NCBI GenBank assembly: GCA_030248215.1
Contig: JASANG010001427.1
Coordinates: 26,346 to 90,345, forward strand
Direction: 5' to 3'
DNA length: 64,000 bases
Source: Enoplolaimus lenunculus
Lineage: Eukaryota; Nematoda; Enoplea; Enoplida; Thoracostomopsidae
In this document: piece after piece, positions 13,901-22,313 of the stretch
How positions within the stretch are numbered: the stretch's first letter is position 1
How the letters are laid out: every line of letters begins with the position of its first letter
Notes under the pieces: model-generated
What the model was told of the DNA's origin: nothing
What the model saw: only the letters and a program-made list of their open reading frames with translations
The model's database searches: none
Position numbers and translations under genes: made by a program

Positions 13901-15420
13901 TAAATTTCCGTTATTTTTACTATCCGCTTACATCCTAATACAAAGGCTGTACTGTAATTTCTGGACTTGACGAGAATTTGATGCCGATACAATTTCTATT
14001 TCATCCGTTAAAATTTAAAACTTTTAAATTTACCATATCTGTTGACATGTAAAAAGTTGCTCACTGTATTTTATCTCTTTTTATGCCCTTGTGTGGCCTG
14101 TAAATGCTCGTTCAAAACGGCAAACTCACGCAATACAAACAACAGTTTCCAATGTGCACGTTTCAGCTTCTTCTGTTCGAATTTGTTCAAAGAAGCAAGC
14201 CGAAACAGATCCTTTTCGAGTCAAATTGCTTGATTTGACAAATTTATAGCCAATCGAAGACATTCCGCGAAATATGTCACACATTACTTGACGCATTTGA
14301 GCTCGCGTTTGGATGCTTATCAATGATGAAAATGGCAGTCCTAGAAAACAAGTCGAGTGTTGAAAGTTCAAAAAATTTTGGTATTTGTTTACGTCCTTCA
14401 CTAAAACGTCCCACCCGCACACATAAGTTGAGTGGGTTGGAAATAGACTGAGGCTCAAAATTTATAGGCTTAACGTAGGATCTGCGTTTAGCTTTAGGCT
14501 CACCTGTAATATCAGCCAGTAGTGTTTAACCATAGACTTAGGGGAACGCTTAATCTTAGACTTAAGTTGCGGCTTAGAAATTATATGAGCAGTGGCTTCC
14601 ATTGACATTTGGAAGGTTCGAGTTTTTCAGCAATGAGCGAAAAACGTTGAGAATTTAAAGAACATTATGCAGTGACTTGTGTACTTCAACTCAACTAATG
14701 CAGAACTTCAACTCAACTAATCCAGAACTCAAGCTTTAGTAATGCAGAACTTAAACTCAACTAAATGCAGAACTCCTGCTCAACTATTGCAGAACTTCAA
14801 CTCAACTAATGCAGAACTTAAACTCAACTAAATGCAGAACTCCTGCTCAACTATTGCAGAACTTCAACTCAACTAATGCAGAACTTAAACTCAACTAAAT
14901 GCAGAACTCCTGCTCAACTATTGCAGAACTTCAACTCAACTAATGCAGAACTTAAACTCAACTAAATGCAGAACTCCTGCTCAACTATTGCAGAACTTCA
15001 ACTCAACTAATGCAGAACTGCAGCCACTAAAATATATATACTACCAGTTCTTTAAATTCAGAACTCAATATACAGCAATTACTGTAAGAGAGAGCAATTA
15101 AATTCAATCAAATCTGACTCACCATTTCACACAAAAAGTGGCCAATGTTACATTTGAAGCTGTTCCGTTTCATCGCATGACTGCAATATTTCAGTTATCA
15201 TTCAGATTTTGGCATAAATTAAAAATCTTACCATAAAGCTTCAACGTCCACGCTCCACAGAACTCAAACTCGTTTTCGATTCCTTGGGGCCGATTGGCAA
15301 CTAAGGCTTCCCGGATAACCTGGTCCACTTTTTGTGATCCATTTATAACGCGCAGTTTATCAGGTTCAACTGAACAGCAAGCAAACAAACCGGTTGGTTT
15401 GAACCGAGATTGACAGGGAG
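4964..15420 (-). CDS. four-fold repeated module protein, uncharacterised
   Basis: Seven exons join with perfect phase: 15420?-15232, 14340-14130, 12741-12535, 11425-11323, 10532-10356, 6559-6325 and 5307-4964 (stop). About 470 residues are predicted; the first exon's 5' limit and the start codon are unresolved. The protein holds four tandem copies of one module. Each has a DKxRxIN-type motif (DKLRVIN, DKIALIN, NKIDLLN, DRIRLIN), about 50-60 residues later a KLxGxPW-type motif (KLYGLPF, KLAGKPW, VEGSPWW, KQNGNPW), then a Gly-aromatic segment (GYKFVKSS, GYNMIGRT, GWRISMEL) ending near an aromatic pair such as FF or YYF. The combination resembles an uncharacterised family I have seen in fungi and invertebrates; I know of no established function. 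Introns contain MITEs and a 67-bp repeat array. A tandem array abuts the first exon. Confidence 0.75.
6049..6232. mobile_element. MITE with TTAGGC-like interior (family B)
   Basis: Inverted ends GGTCCATGTTACTTTAAGG and CTTTAAAGTAACATTGGCC enclose CTTAGGCTTAGGCTTAGG-type runs. It differs from family A in its ends but shares the hexamer interior. It lies in an intron of the four-module gene. The copy at 11896 is close in length and order. Confidence 0.75.
6705..6765. repeat. TTAGGC-like hexamer run
   Basis: A short stretch of CTTAGGCTTAGGCTTAAAC and diverged neighbours, with no clear inverted ends. It is probably the remnant of a family A or B element. Similar remnants lie near 4515-4620, 10880-10910, 14465-14580 and 49570-49620. 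Confidence 0.5.
7639..7662. other. perfect hairpin
   Basis: Ten-base arms GCCCAAGCTG and CAGCTTGGGC separated by GATT. It lies in the GC-rich interior of the foldback-like region. Confidence 0.7.
8033..8065. other. perfect 13-bp-arm hairpin
   Basis: Arms CATAACCGGTCCG and CGGACCGGTTATG flank a 7-base loop. This is the strongest short palindrome in the foldback-like interior. Confidence 0.75.
10918..11137. mobile_element. near-perfect palindromic MITE with GAGTC motifs
   Basis: Inverted ends CACTGCAACAAATGGTGAG and the complement of TTTTTTGCAGTG enclose matching arms that include GGACTACACAAAC and GTTTGTGTAGTCC. TA flanks both sides, which fits a Tc1/mariner-type target duplication. It lies in an intron of the four-module gene, between exons 11425-11323 and 10532-10356. 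A truncated copy lies at about 48064-48198. Confidence 0.75.
11896..12085. mobile_element. MITE with TTAGGC-like interior (family B)
   Basis: Starts GGCCCATGTTACTTAAAGG, has two hexamer blocks separated by CATTTTTGCAACGC, and ends GAAGTAACAGTGGCC. It is the best relative of 6049-6232. Confidence 0.75.
13194..13937. mobile_element. hAT-like MITE with nested insertion
   Basis: Ends CAGGGTGTAACCGGATA and TATCCGCTTACATCCTA are inverted. The 8 bp on each side (ATATAAAG, ATACAAAG) match at seven positions, as expected for an old hAT-type target duplication. Both arms are made of CCGTTTCCGTTT-like runs. Another inverted-repeat element (13320-13685) sits inside. Confidence 0.7.
13320..13685. mobile_element. 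nested inverted-repeat element
   Basis: Ends ATATGTTGTAGCCCAGGTCG and the complement of GACTTGGGCTACGACATAT are inverted, with further internal inverted segments (AATTCCGAATTGGACTAG against GACCAAGTCATAATTCC). It is inserted in the hAT-like element at 13194-13937, so it is younger than that copy. Confidence 0.65.
14684..15017. repeat. tandem repeat, 67-bp higher-order unit
   Basis: About five repeats of a ~67-bp unit. The unit is itself three ~22-bp subrepeats of the form TGCAGAACTTCAACTCAACT that differ at fixed positions. The array lies in an intron of the four-module gene. Confidence 0.85.
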
Positions 15421-16290
15421 CTTAAACCGTTTCCCATTTTCAAAATTCTTTTTTGTTTAACAAAAATAAACTTTTTAAAAATAATTTGAAGATAAGTCTT
15501 GTCTAAAATACATCGTTAGTAAACGTAAAGCCTTCGCCTAAAACCGAACAAAGTGGTCAGTTAAAAGAACCGAGATTGACAGGGAGCTTAAACCGCTTCC
15601 GATTTTCAAAATTCTTTTTTGTTTAACAAAAATAAACTTTTTAAAAATAATTTGAAGATAAGTCTTGTCTAAAATACATCGTTAGTAAACGTAAAGCCTT
15701 CGCCTAAAACCGAACAAAGTGGTCAGTTAAAAGAACCGAGATTGACAGGGAGCTTAAACCGCTTCCGATTTTCAAAATTCTTTTTTGTTTAACAAAAATA
15801 AACTTTTTAAAAATAATTTGAAGAAATCACAAACAAACCAACAACAAAAACAACAAAAAAACATAAGTCTTGTCTAAAATACATCGTTAGTAAACGTAAA
15901 GCCTTCGCCTAAAACCGAACAAAGTGGTCAGTTAAAAGAACCGAGATTGCCACACAGGGAGCTTAAACCGCTTCCGATTTTCAAAATTCTTTTTTGTTTA
16001 ACAAAAATAAACTTTTTAAAAATAATTCGAAGATAAGTCTTGTCTAAAATACATCGTTAGTAAACGTAAAGCCTTCGCCTAAAACCGAACAAAGGTGGTC
16101 AGTTAAAAGAACCGAGATTGACAGGAAGCTTAAACCGCTAAAAAAGAAAGAGATCCGACCCCCCAACCCCCCCCCCCACCCCCCCCCTTTTCCCATTTTC
16201 AAAATTCTTTTTTGTTTAACAAAAATAAACTTTTTAAAAATAATTTGAAGATAAGTCTTGTCTAAAATACATCGTTCTTAACGTATCCAA
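15402..16290. repeat. tandem array, ~166-bp unit, about five copies
   Basis: Units begin near 15402, 15569, 15735, about 15939 and about 16110, and are almost identical. One copy carries a ~40-base A/C-rich insertion (about 15826-15863), and another a C-rich tract (about 16160-16187); both could be assembly or sequencing artefacts. The left edge overlaps the first known exon of the four-module gene. On the minus strand each of the first four units contains a splice-acceptor-like GGTTTTAG followed by a 20-codon open stretch (begins AKALRLLTMYF) that would be in phase with the upstream HSA exon. Whether it is used is unknown. Confidence 0.85.
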
Positions 16291-16671
16291 AGTGTTTACG
16301 CGAAAAAGTTTAACATCTCACGCCGATGCATTTGCAACACTTTAACAAAGTCCCTATTACACTATTCTATATTATGTGGCGAGGCGTTCTGTTGCAATAT
16401 TCGTTTGGCCCATGTTTATTTTAAGGGCATCCCGTTTTCCGTAGGTACTGCAAAACAGAGGTGGCTAAGACCAGGGATGGGATTCTCTCTCACTCGCAAG
16501 TCTCGGTATTTGGCAGGTCTATGTAAAAGTAAGACAATCAGTTCGATGGTACTTAGCATACATACGAATGATTGTATAAATTTTTTGTTGAAGTTTTTTT
16601 AAATAATATTCGGTAAGTTAAAAAACCAGAGCCGGATGTCGATTTTTTGCCGGAGCCGGATACCCGGTAGC

Positions 16672-17062
16672 CAGGGTGCAACCGGAATTACAATTTACCG
16701 GAACCGGAACCGGAATTTGAAAATTTTACCGGAACCGGAAAGTGAAAAATGCATTTCACCAAAAATTTCATTTTAATCTTATTTTTTGCTCTATTATTTG
16801 TGAAATAACCTTAGTCGAACATAGGTATTTATTTTATTTGTTGTATTTTAGATTTTCGTCGTCGACTGAAGTGAAATCCACCATCAATGGCTTATATTCG
16901 GAATACAAGTGGCTTTCTAAAGAGATTCTTAAAGATTAGCAAAGTTAAAAAAACGGCCAAATTATAACACCGGAATTTTTAAATCCGGTAAAAATTTACC
17001 GGAACCGGAACCGGAAGGTGAAAAAATGCCGGAACCGGAACCGGAATTCCGGTTGCACCCTG
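16672..17062. mobile_element. hAT-like MITE, 391 bp, intact ends
   Basis: Ends CAGGGTGCAACCGGAATT and AATTCCGGTTGCACCCTG are perfect inverted repeats. They are flanked by the exact 8-bp duplication CCGGTAGC (16664-16671 and 17063-17070), which is typical of hAT elements. The arms are ACCGGAACCGGAA runs. It inserted into an older related element whose remains (GGAGCCGGATACC, then ACCCTGG) flank it. It is almost identical to 31390-31780 and exactly the same length. Confidence 0.9.
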
Positions 17063-17325
17063 CCGGTAGCACCCTGGTATATACTACAAGTTTATCAGTA
17101 ATACTACAAACGATTTTCACCCGACTGGTAGGTAAATATTCAATGCTAAATTGAACCAAACATCAGATATCCGTTCACTTCCTAACTACAAATTATTAAG
17201 TAATTTCGAATTCACCATGGCCTTATTTTAGTAGAATTCGTAACTACTAAACCCGGCACTATCAATGCTGATTTAAGAACAAACAGACACACTTTACCGG
17301 CAACTACCGTCAGACAAGATCTTAC

Positions 17326-20325
17326 TCTTTTTGCAGCGCATCGTTTCCATCGTTTTTCTTGTTCAAAATCGACAGCCATCCATTGCATTTCTTCGAGCAA
17401 ATAGTCCCAGTGCGTTTTCGCACGAGTCGGATCTGCACATTTGGGCAGTCGGCGCGCGGACCACATGCCTTCTTTGCGTAAATCGCCAATACGGCTAAGC
17501 ACAGATGCTTCCTAAAGTAGTAAGAAAAACAAAATATACAAAAAACCCATTTCATTAATACACAAACAGTATATCAAATCTGGGGCGTTTACAAGAAAAA
17601 GCCGATGAACTTCGCCCACTCCCCCGAAATATTTTTTACTTACAGCTGATATTACACTTCAAATTAGTGTAAAAAGGAAAAGAAATTTTACAAAATCCAA
17701 ACTCACTGCATCTACATTTTGGCAGCTAAATTCATGATACAGCCATGAAGGCATATTTTATGAAAAAAATTTCGTTCCTATCATCGGGTAATGAGTCCTG
17801 GACAGCATAACGGTGAATTAGTTGCATTTCATCAAAAATAATGTTATTTTACATCATATTTAATTGCAGTTTACATTAAAAAATGTTTGAATTTTTTCTA
17901 TTTTTTCCACCCCTCCTCTTGAAAAAATGGAAAAACCACTTCTTTCTCGGCCAAGAACCCAGCATATACGTATTTAAACCTACATTTTTCTTAAAACCAT
18001 ATTTATTTAAAATTTCCAAAATTTATACCTGTTTAGCTCGTTCCGCAATGCCTTCTTGCGTAGTTGGACTAGCCATATACGAGTACGATGCGTCCGGTGT
18101 TTCATCTTTTATTTGAACGGATTCCTAATAAAAAATTAAACGAAATAATTCAATCAAATATAAACTTTTTACGAAACATTACACCATTAGCCATTTCAAA
18201 TACATAAAACAGCAAGAAATAGCCTACCAATCTTAAATATTTCAATTCTTAAATTATACATTATCAAATTTTTAAACCAATACTGAGGTGTCTTTGTGGT
18301 GGTACCCATATTCGAGCTACCCACTTTTCTCAAGCGATTAGAATTCCGATTCAAAACGAGTTCCGATCCCGATTCTGACTGTACAATCAATCGAAATCGA
18401 AATTTTAAAATTTTAATTTCAATCCTATTTGTTGGAATCCGTTGTACAAAAATCTGTATTATTTCTTTATAAGTTGCTTTCGATGAGATAACTTATCAAT
18501 AAATAATTGTAGTTTAGCTTTACAGAAGCAAAGGCAAAAATCATCGCCAATTTGTTATCAACGTTATATTTGTAAAGACAAATTATCCGTACAGTCACAA
18601 ACATTCTAGTTTCGATTTCGATTCCGATTACAAATCCGGTATGAATTAGATCACCGAAAAATACATTTTATTTTTTTCAATCCTCATTTCACCTCTCCCA
18701 GGTCTTCGTCTCCTGTGGGGGCTTGCTCCCACTCGCCAGCCGACTTGAAAAACCCCCCGCAATATAGCATTGGTTTACCTGACTTACACTGACAGCGATA
18801 GGTTTTGGCAAAGAAGGTCGTGATTTCACAGGACTCACCGTTTCATACGAACCTTAAAAACACAAAACACATAATTTGAAGTTTATGCAAAAAGTATTTT
18901 TGACACTTCAGTTGTGGATATGAATGATACAAGAAGCATCCAATTAATTATATATCAAAGATTCGCTACGTAAACATAGCAAATATAATTCTGTCTCTGA
19001 ATATTCGTAATGCCGATTACGGTTCTGATTCTAATATACATCAGGGTGCAACCGGAATTGCAATTTACCGGAATCACAATAGGAATTTGAAAAAATTGCC
19101 CGAAACAGAAAATGAAAAATGAATTAAACCGAAAAATTCATTTTAATTTTCTTTTTTGCAATACTACTGGTGAAATCACCCTAGTTGGACATAGTTATTC
19201 ACTTTATCTGAAGTATTTTACATTTTCATAATCCACGAATGTGAAAAAAATTGAAAAAATTACAGGAAATGCAAAAATTCATTTTATTGTTTTGCTATAG
19301 TTTTGGTGAAGCATATAAAACTAATTGGAGAAAAGTATTCACTTTATCTGCTCTATTTTAAAATTTCGAAATCCACGGAAGCGAAATCCACCTTCGCCAC
19401 CGAAAAATTCGCTTTAATTTTTTACATTATTGGTCAAATAACGTTTAGTAGGAGATAGGTGTTCACTTTATCTGCTGTTATCTGTTGTACTTTCTATTTT
19501 CATTACGTATCCACGGAAGCGCAATCTACCTTCGACGGTTTATTTTCGGCGATTGTCAAGGTTTTTTTACTATACGAATGAAATCTACTTAATGTTTATG
19601 GTCATTTTTAGCAAAATATTTTAATTTCCACGGACCAAAATTTACCGGAACCGGAAGGTCAAAACTTGCCGGAACCGAAATCCCGATTGCACCCTGCCTG
19701 ACATACGTATAGCATTCAGCTCCATTTTGCACCCTGTTTAAACTTACATTTATCAGCCGGTCGCGTCGTTAACGGTGCCTTTGGATCTGTAGTAACTGCT
19801 AACAACCGTCCTCTCTCTGCCCCATAGCTTTCTGCACATCTTGAAGTTGACACTTTGGTGGGCGAATTATCCGTATCCGACACAGACACAGCAAATGTGT
19901 TGTGATCGAATGAATGCAACTTTAAGTAGTTTAACAATTCTTCAGGAGGTGTTCGCTTCCAAGTGGTATAATCAAGCATGTTGCCATTTCCCTTAAAATA
20001 ATGCAGTACAGTTTTTTCCGTTCAGTGCATGTAATAAGGGTTAATGAGTTTTGATTTTTTCTAAGTTATGCTAGCCCCAAGCCAGTGCTAGAAATGGGTT
20101 CTTCAACGGGTGTAAAACCAAGTTAGGTAGGGTATGTAAAGAACCAGCATATTTTCGGTCGCTAACTTTCCTATTTTTACCAACCTGAAGATAAAACAGT
20201 TCTGTCAAGCATTCTTTATGCTCGTTTTTCAAAACATCGATGCGTGATCGTCTCAAAGCGATAAGCTGACGTTTATATTCTCCGTCGATATTCAAACGTT
20301 TTACACTGGTTGGAGATTGTGACAT
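17326..20325 (-). CDS. EP400/Domino-like N-terminus with HSA domain
   Basis: Five exons join in phase: 20325-20185, 19991-19748, 18852-18788, 18124-18029 and 17511-17326, about 244 residues. EP400/Domino proteins are the ATPase scaffolds of NuA4/TIP60-SWR1 chromatin complexes, and their HSA helix binds actin-related proteins. Visible hallmarks are the N-terminal ELFYLQ/GNGNMLDYTTWK segment (family form ELFFLQ/GGNMMDY) and, in the last exon, LRKEGMWSARRLPK followed by THWDYLLEEMQWMAVDFEQE and KRWKRCAAK, a textbook HSA core. The start is the first ATG of exon 1. The donor of exon 1 is GTTGGT, which is unusual. No exons for the ATPase or SANT domain follow; a tandem array and a MITE come instead, then a different gene. 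The gene is therefore truncated, rearranged, or continues outside a misassembled stretch. Confidence 0.8.
19042..19696. mobile_element. hAT-like MITE relative, diverged
   Basis: Ends CAGGGTGCAACCGGAATT and GATTGCACCCTG are recognisable. The inside contains two or three diverged copies of the GAATTT...CACTTTATCTG core seen once in the 391-bp copies, so internal duplication seems to have occurred. It lies in an intron of the EP400-like gene. Confidence 0.65.
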
Positions 20326-20502
20326 GTTAACAGCAGAGGACAACAAACAGTCCCTGACTGCTGAAGATGTTGTAGCGATCTAGGAGTGCCTTGTTTCATT
20401 CTGTAAGAAAGCTATGCACTAGATAAAACATATATTCATATACTTATACATATATATAGCTAGTTAAAAGTTTAAAAAAATCAGTGGGTCCGCACTCTAC
20501 AA

Positions 20503-20749
20503 CAGGGCGCATCCAGAAATATAAAATACCGAAACCAGAACGTTAAAAAATTCCGGAACAGGAGCTGTAAAACAAAAAAGGTAAATGTATAACTTACAGA
20601 ATATATATGATACGTACAAATTGAAAATTTTGGCAAAACACGCTAAGACAATTTTAGAAAAATATATTAGAATGATATGCCAACTTTTATATACCGGAAT
20701 ATTCCGGAGAGAAAATACCGGATTTATTGCCGGAACCGGATGCATCCTG
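20503..20749. mobile_element. hAT-like MITE, 247 bp
   Basis: Ends CAGGGCGCATCC and GGATGCATCCTG are inverted. The flanking octamers CTCTACAA and CTCCACAA agree at seven of eight bases. Arms have AAAATACCG and CCGGAAC motifs. It lies upstream of the EP400-like gene start. Confidence 0.7.
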
Positions 20750-21540
20750 CTCCACAAATAGTTTGTTACAAGTTGCAACTTTTATTTTGAAGTCTCGCTC
20801 GAATGTCATGGTCTATTGAGGAATGAAACAAAACATTAAATGTTTAAGCTCGAATAGAAGAAACTGTACATAAATTTTTATGACACATTTACAATATATT
20901 TTATCAGTAGCACAAAGCCCATACTTTAGATATTTCAATTTTCAAGTAGGCACACATACCAATTTCACTAGCTGTTAAGACTGACGAGATGGACTGGATG
21001 TAGAAACAGAAGTTTTCGCTCATCACTAGTTGTTGTCATACAGAGTACACTACTATAGTATCTGAAAAGATGTTGTTAGGTGCATAGAGAATGGTAGCTT
21101 TTGCAGTCATTTGTTATACATAAGGTAAGATGCAGCATAAGCAAATTGCTTACGATTTAACAAAAAATTTTGGAATTTGACTCACTAGCTATGTCTATTA
21201 ATCGGAATTTTTACAAGTTACAAATCACAAAATAATTGAACCAACGTAGTAAACGTTATTAAAGTAAATTTGTTTCAACAGCGCTAATATAAACTTATAC
21301 TCTTAATATACGCGAGCCAATTAGAGTACTCTGTTGTCGCTCGGTTTTGTTCTATTGCGTCTAGTAAACTCTTCTAGCAAATGCAAGTAAAGCACGCACA
21401 AATAAACGGCCACCACTGCTTGAGTTTTTACAGCATGCTAATATATTCTTAAAAATACTCATCAGAGATAAATGTGCAGTTAATATGCAAGTCATCGAGC
21501 ATTAGGGTGTTCATCAATGTATCTATTCTATGTTATTTTT
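20750..21540. other. intergenic, no gene seen
   Basis: AT-rich sequence between the EP400-like start and the small ORF at 21541. I see no convincing exon or repeat ends, though upstream non-coding exons of the EP400-like gene could lie here. Confidence 0.4.
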
Positions 21541-21801
21541 TTACCAATTGCCACCCATATTTTTAGCTGCGAGAGCTTTCCCAATGGAAGTCTCCAATTG
21601 AAATACAAAGGTATACGCAACTGATAACAGCACCACGTTATATGAACAAGCAATATCGAAAATCGAAGTAAAAGGTGGCTTGCAATTGAGTTTATGTGTT
21701 ATTAGATTTGTTGAAGGGCACAGCTTTTTGAAGACAAGATATTCTGTTGTATAGGAAAATGTTTTGAACAGAGTATCACCGAAACCCATAAGAATCGTCA
21801 T
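21541..21801 (-). CDS. small hypothetical protein, membrane-type
   Basis: An uninterrupted 86-residue frame from ATG at 21801; a second ATG (MGFGDTLFKTFSY) four codons on is an alternative start. One hydrophobic segment (SYNVVLLSVAYTFVF) could span a membrane, and the C-terminus is GKALAAKNMGGNW. I do not recognise the family. It starts about 500 bp from RabGGTA in divergent orientation, so the two may share a promoter region. No repeat overlaps it and its composition looks coding, but a single short ORF is weak evidence. Confidence 0.5.
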   Translation of the reverse strand: MTILMGFGDTLFKTFSYTTEYLVFKKLCPSTNLITHKLNCKPPFTSIFDIACSYNVVLLSVAYTFVFQLETSIGKALAAKNMGGNW

Positions 21802-22313
21802 ATACAACTTTTAAAACCCGGTTTTGTCGGTCAAGGTTATCGACAGTTTCTTTTTACAAAGTTTAACGCTTGCCTAATTTGCGACCGTGAAAGGTGGCAC
21901 AATCTTTTGTACCATCGTTCGTCCACGCGTTTATTGCGATATTCCGTTGGCTTCCAACGCCACGATGTTATCGCCTTTATCTTATTCCAATGTTTCTATT
22001 TTCATATGTTTCATTAATCGTATTTATTACATAAGAGATCGCGAAAGCTTTGCACATTTTTGGACGAAGTCAATATTTAAACCTTTTAACAGTATATGTA
22101 ATTTAATATATGTACTGCTATCTGTAACTAGTAATTTGTTTAAATTATATAGCTAGGAACAAAGTTTCGTATTAGTGTTTGTTATTCTTCAATTGGTGCT
22201 CGCACAAACGCGGTGTTGTGTTCAACAATATTATTTCGGAGTAATTTAAGTTCGATGTTTTAACCTTTATTGCAGCCTAACTTCGTACGAATTATCCAGT
22301 TTGGTGAAACAAT
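21802..22313. promoter_or_regulatory. divergent intergenic region, candidate shared promoter
   Basis: About 510 bp separates the minus-strand small ORF from the plus-strand RabGGTA start. It is free of recognisable repeats, unlike most gaps here. I see no distinct TATA box placed for either gene. Confidence 0.35.

Noticed and set aside
14684-16290. Could the regular repeats be a CRISPR array?
   Set aside because: Units are contiguous without unique spacers, in an intron of a eukaryotic gene; these are tandem satellites.
16742-16939. A 65-codon ORF, also found at 31460-31657, nearly identical in sequence
   Set aside because: Both lie inside the two near-identical 391-bp hAT-like MITEs. The similarity comes from recent copying, not protein conservation, and diverged copies do not keep the frame.
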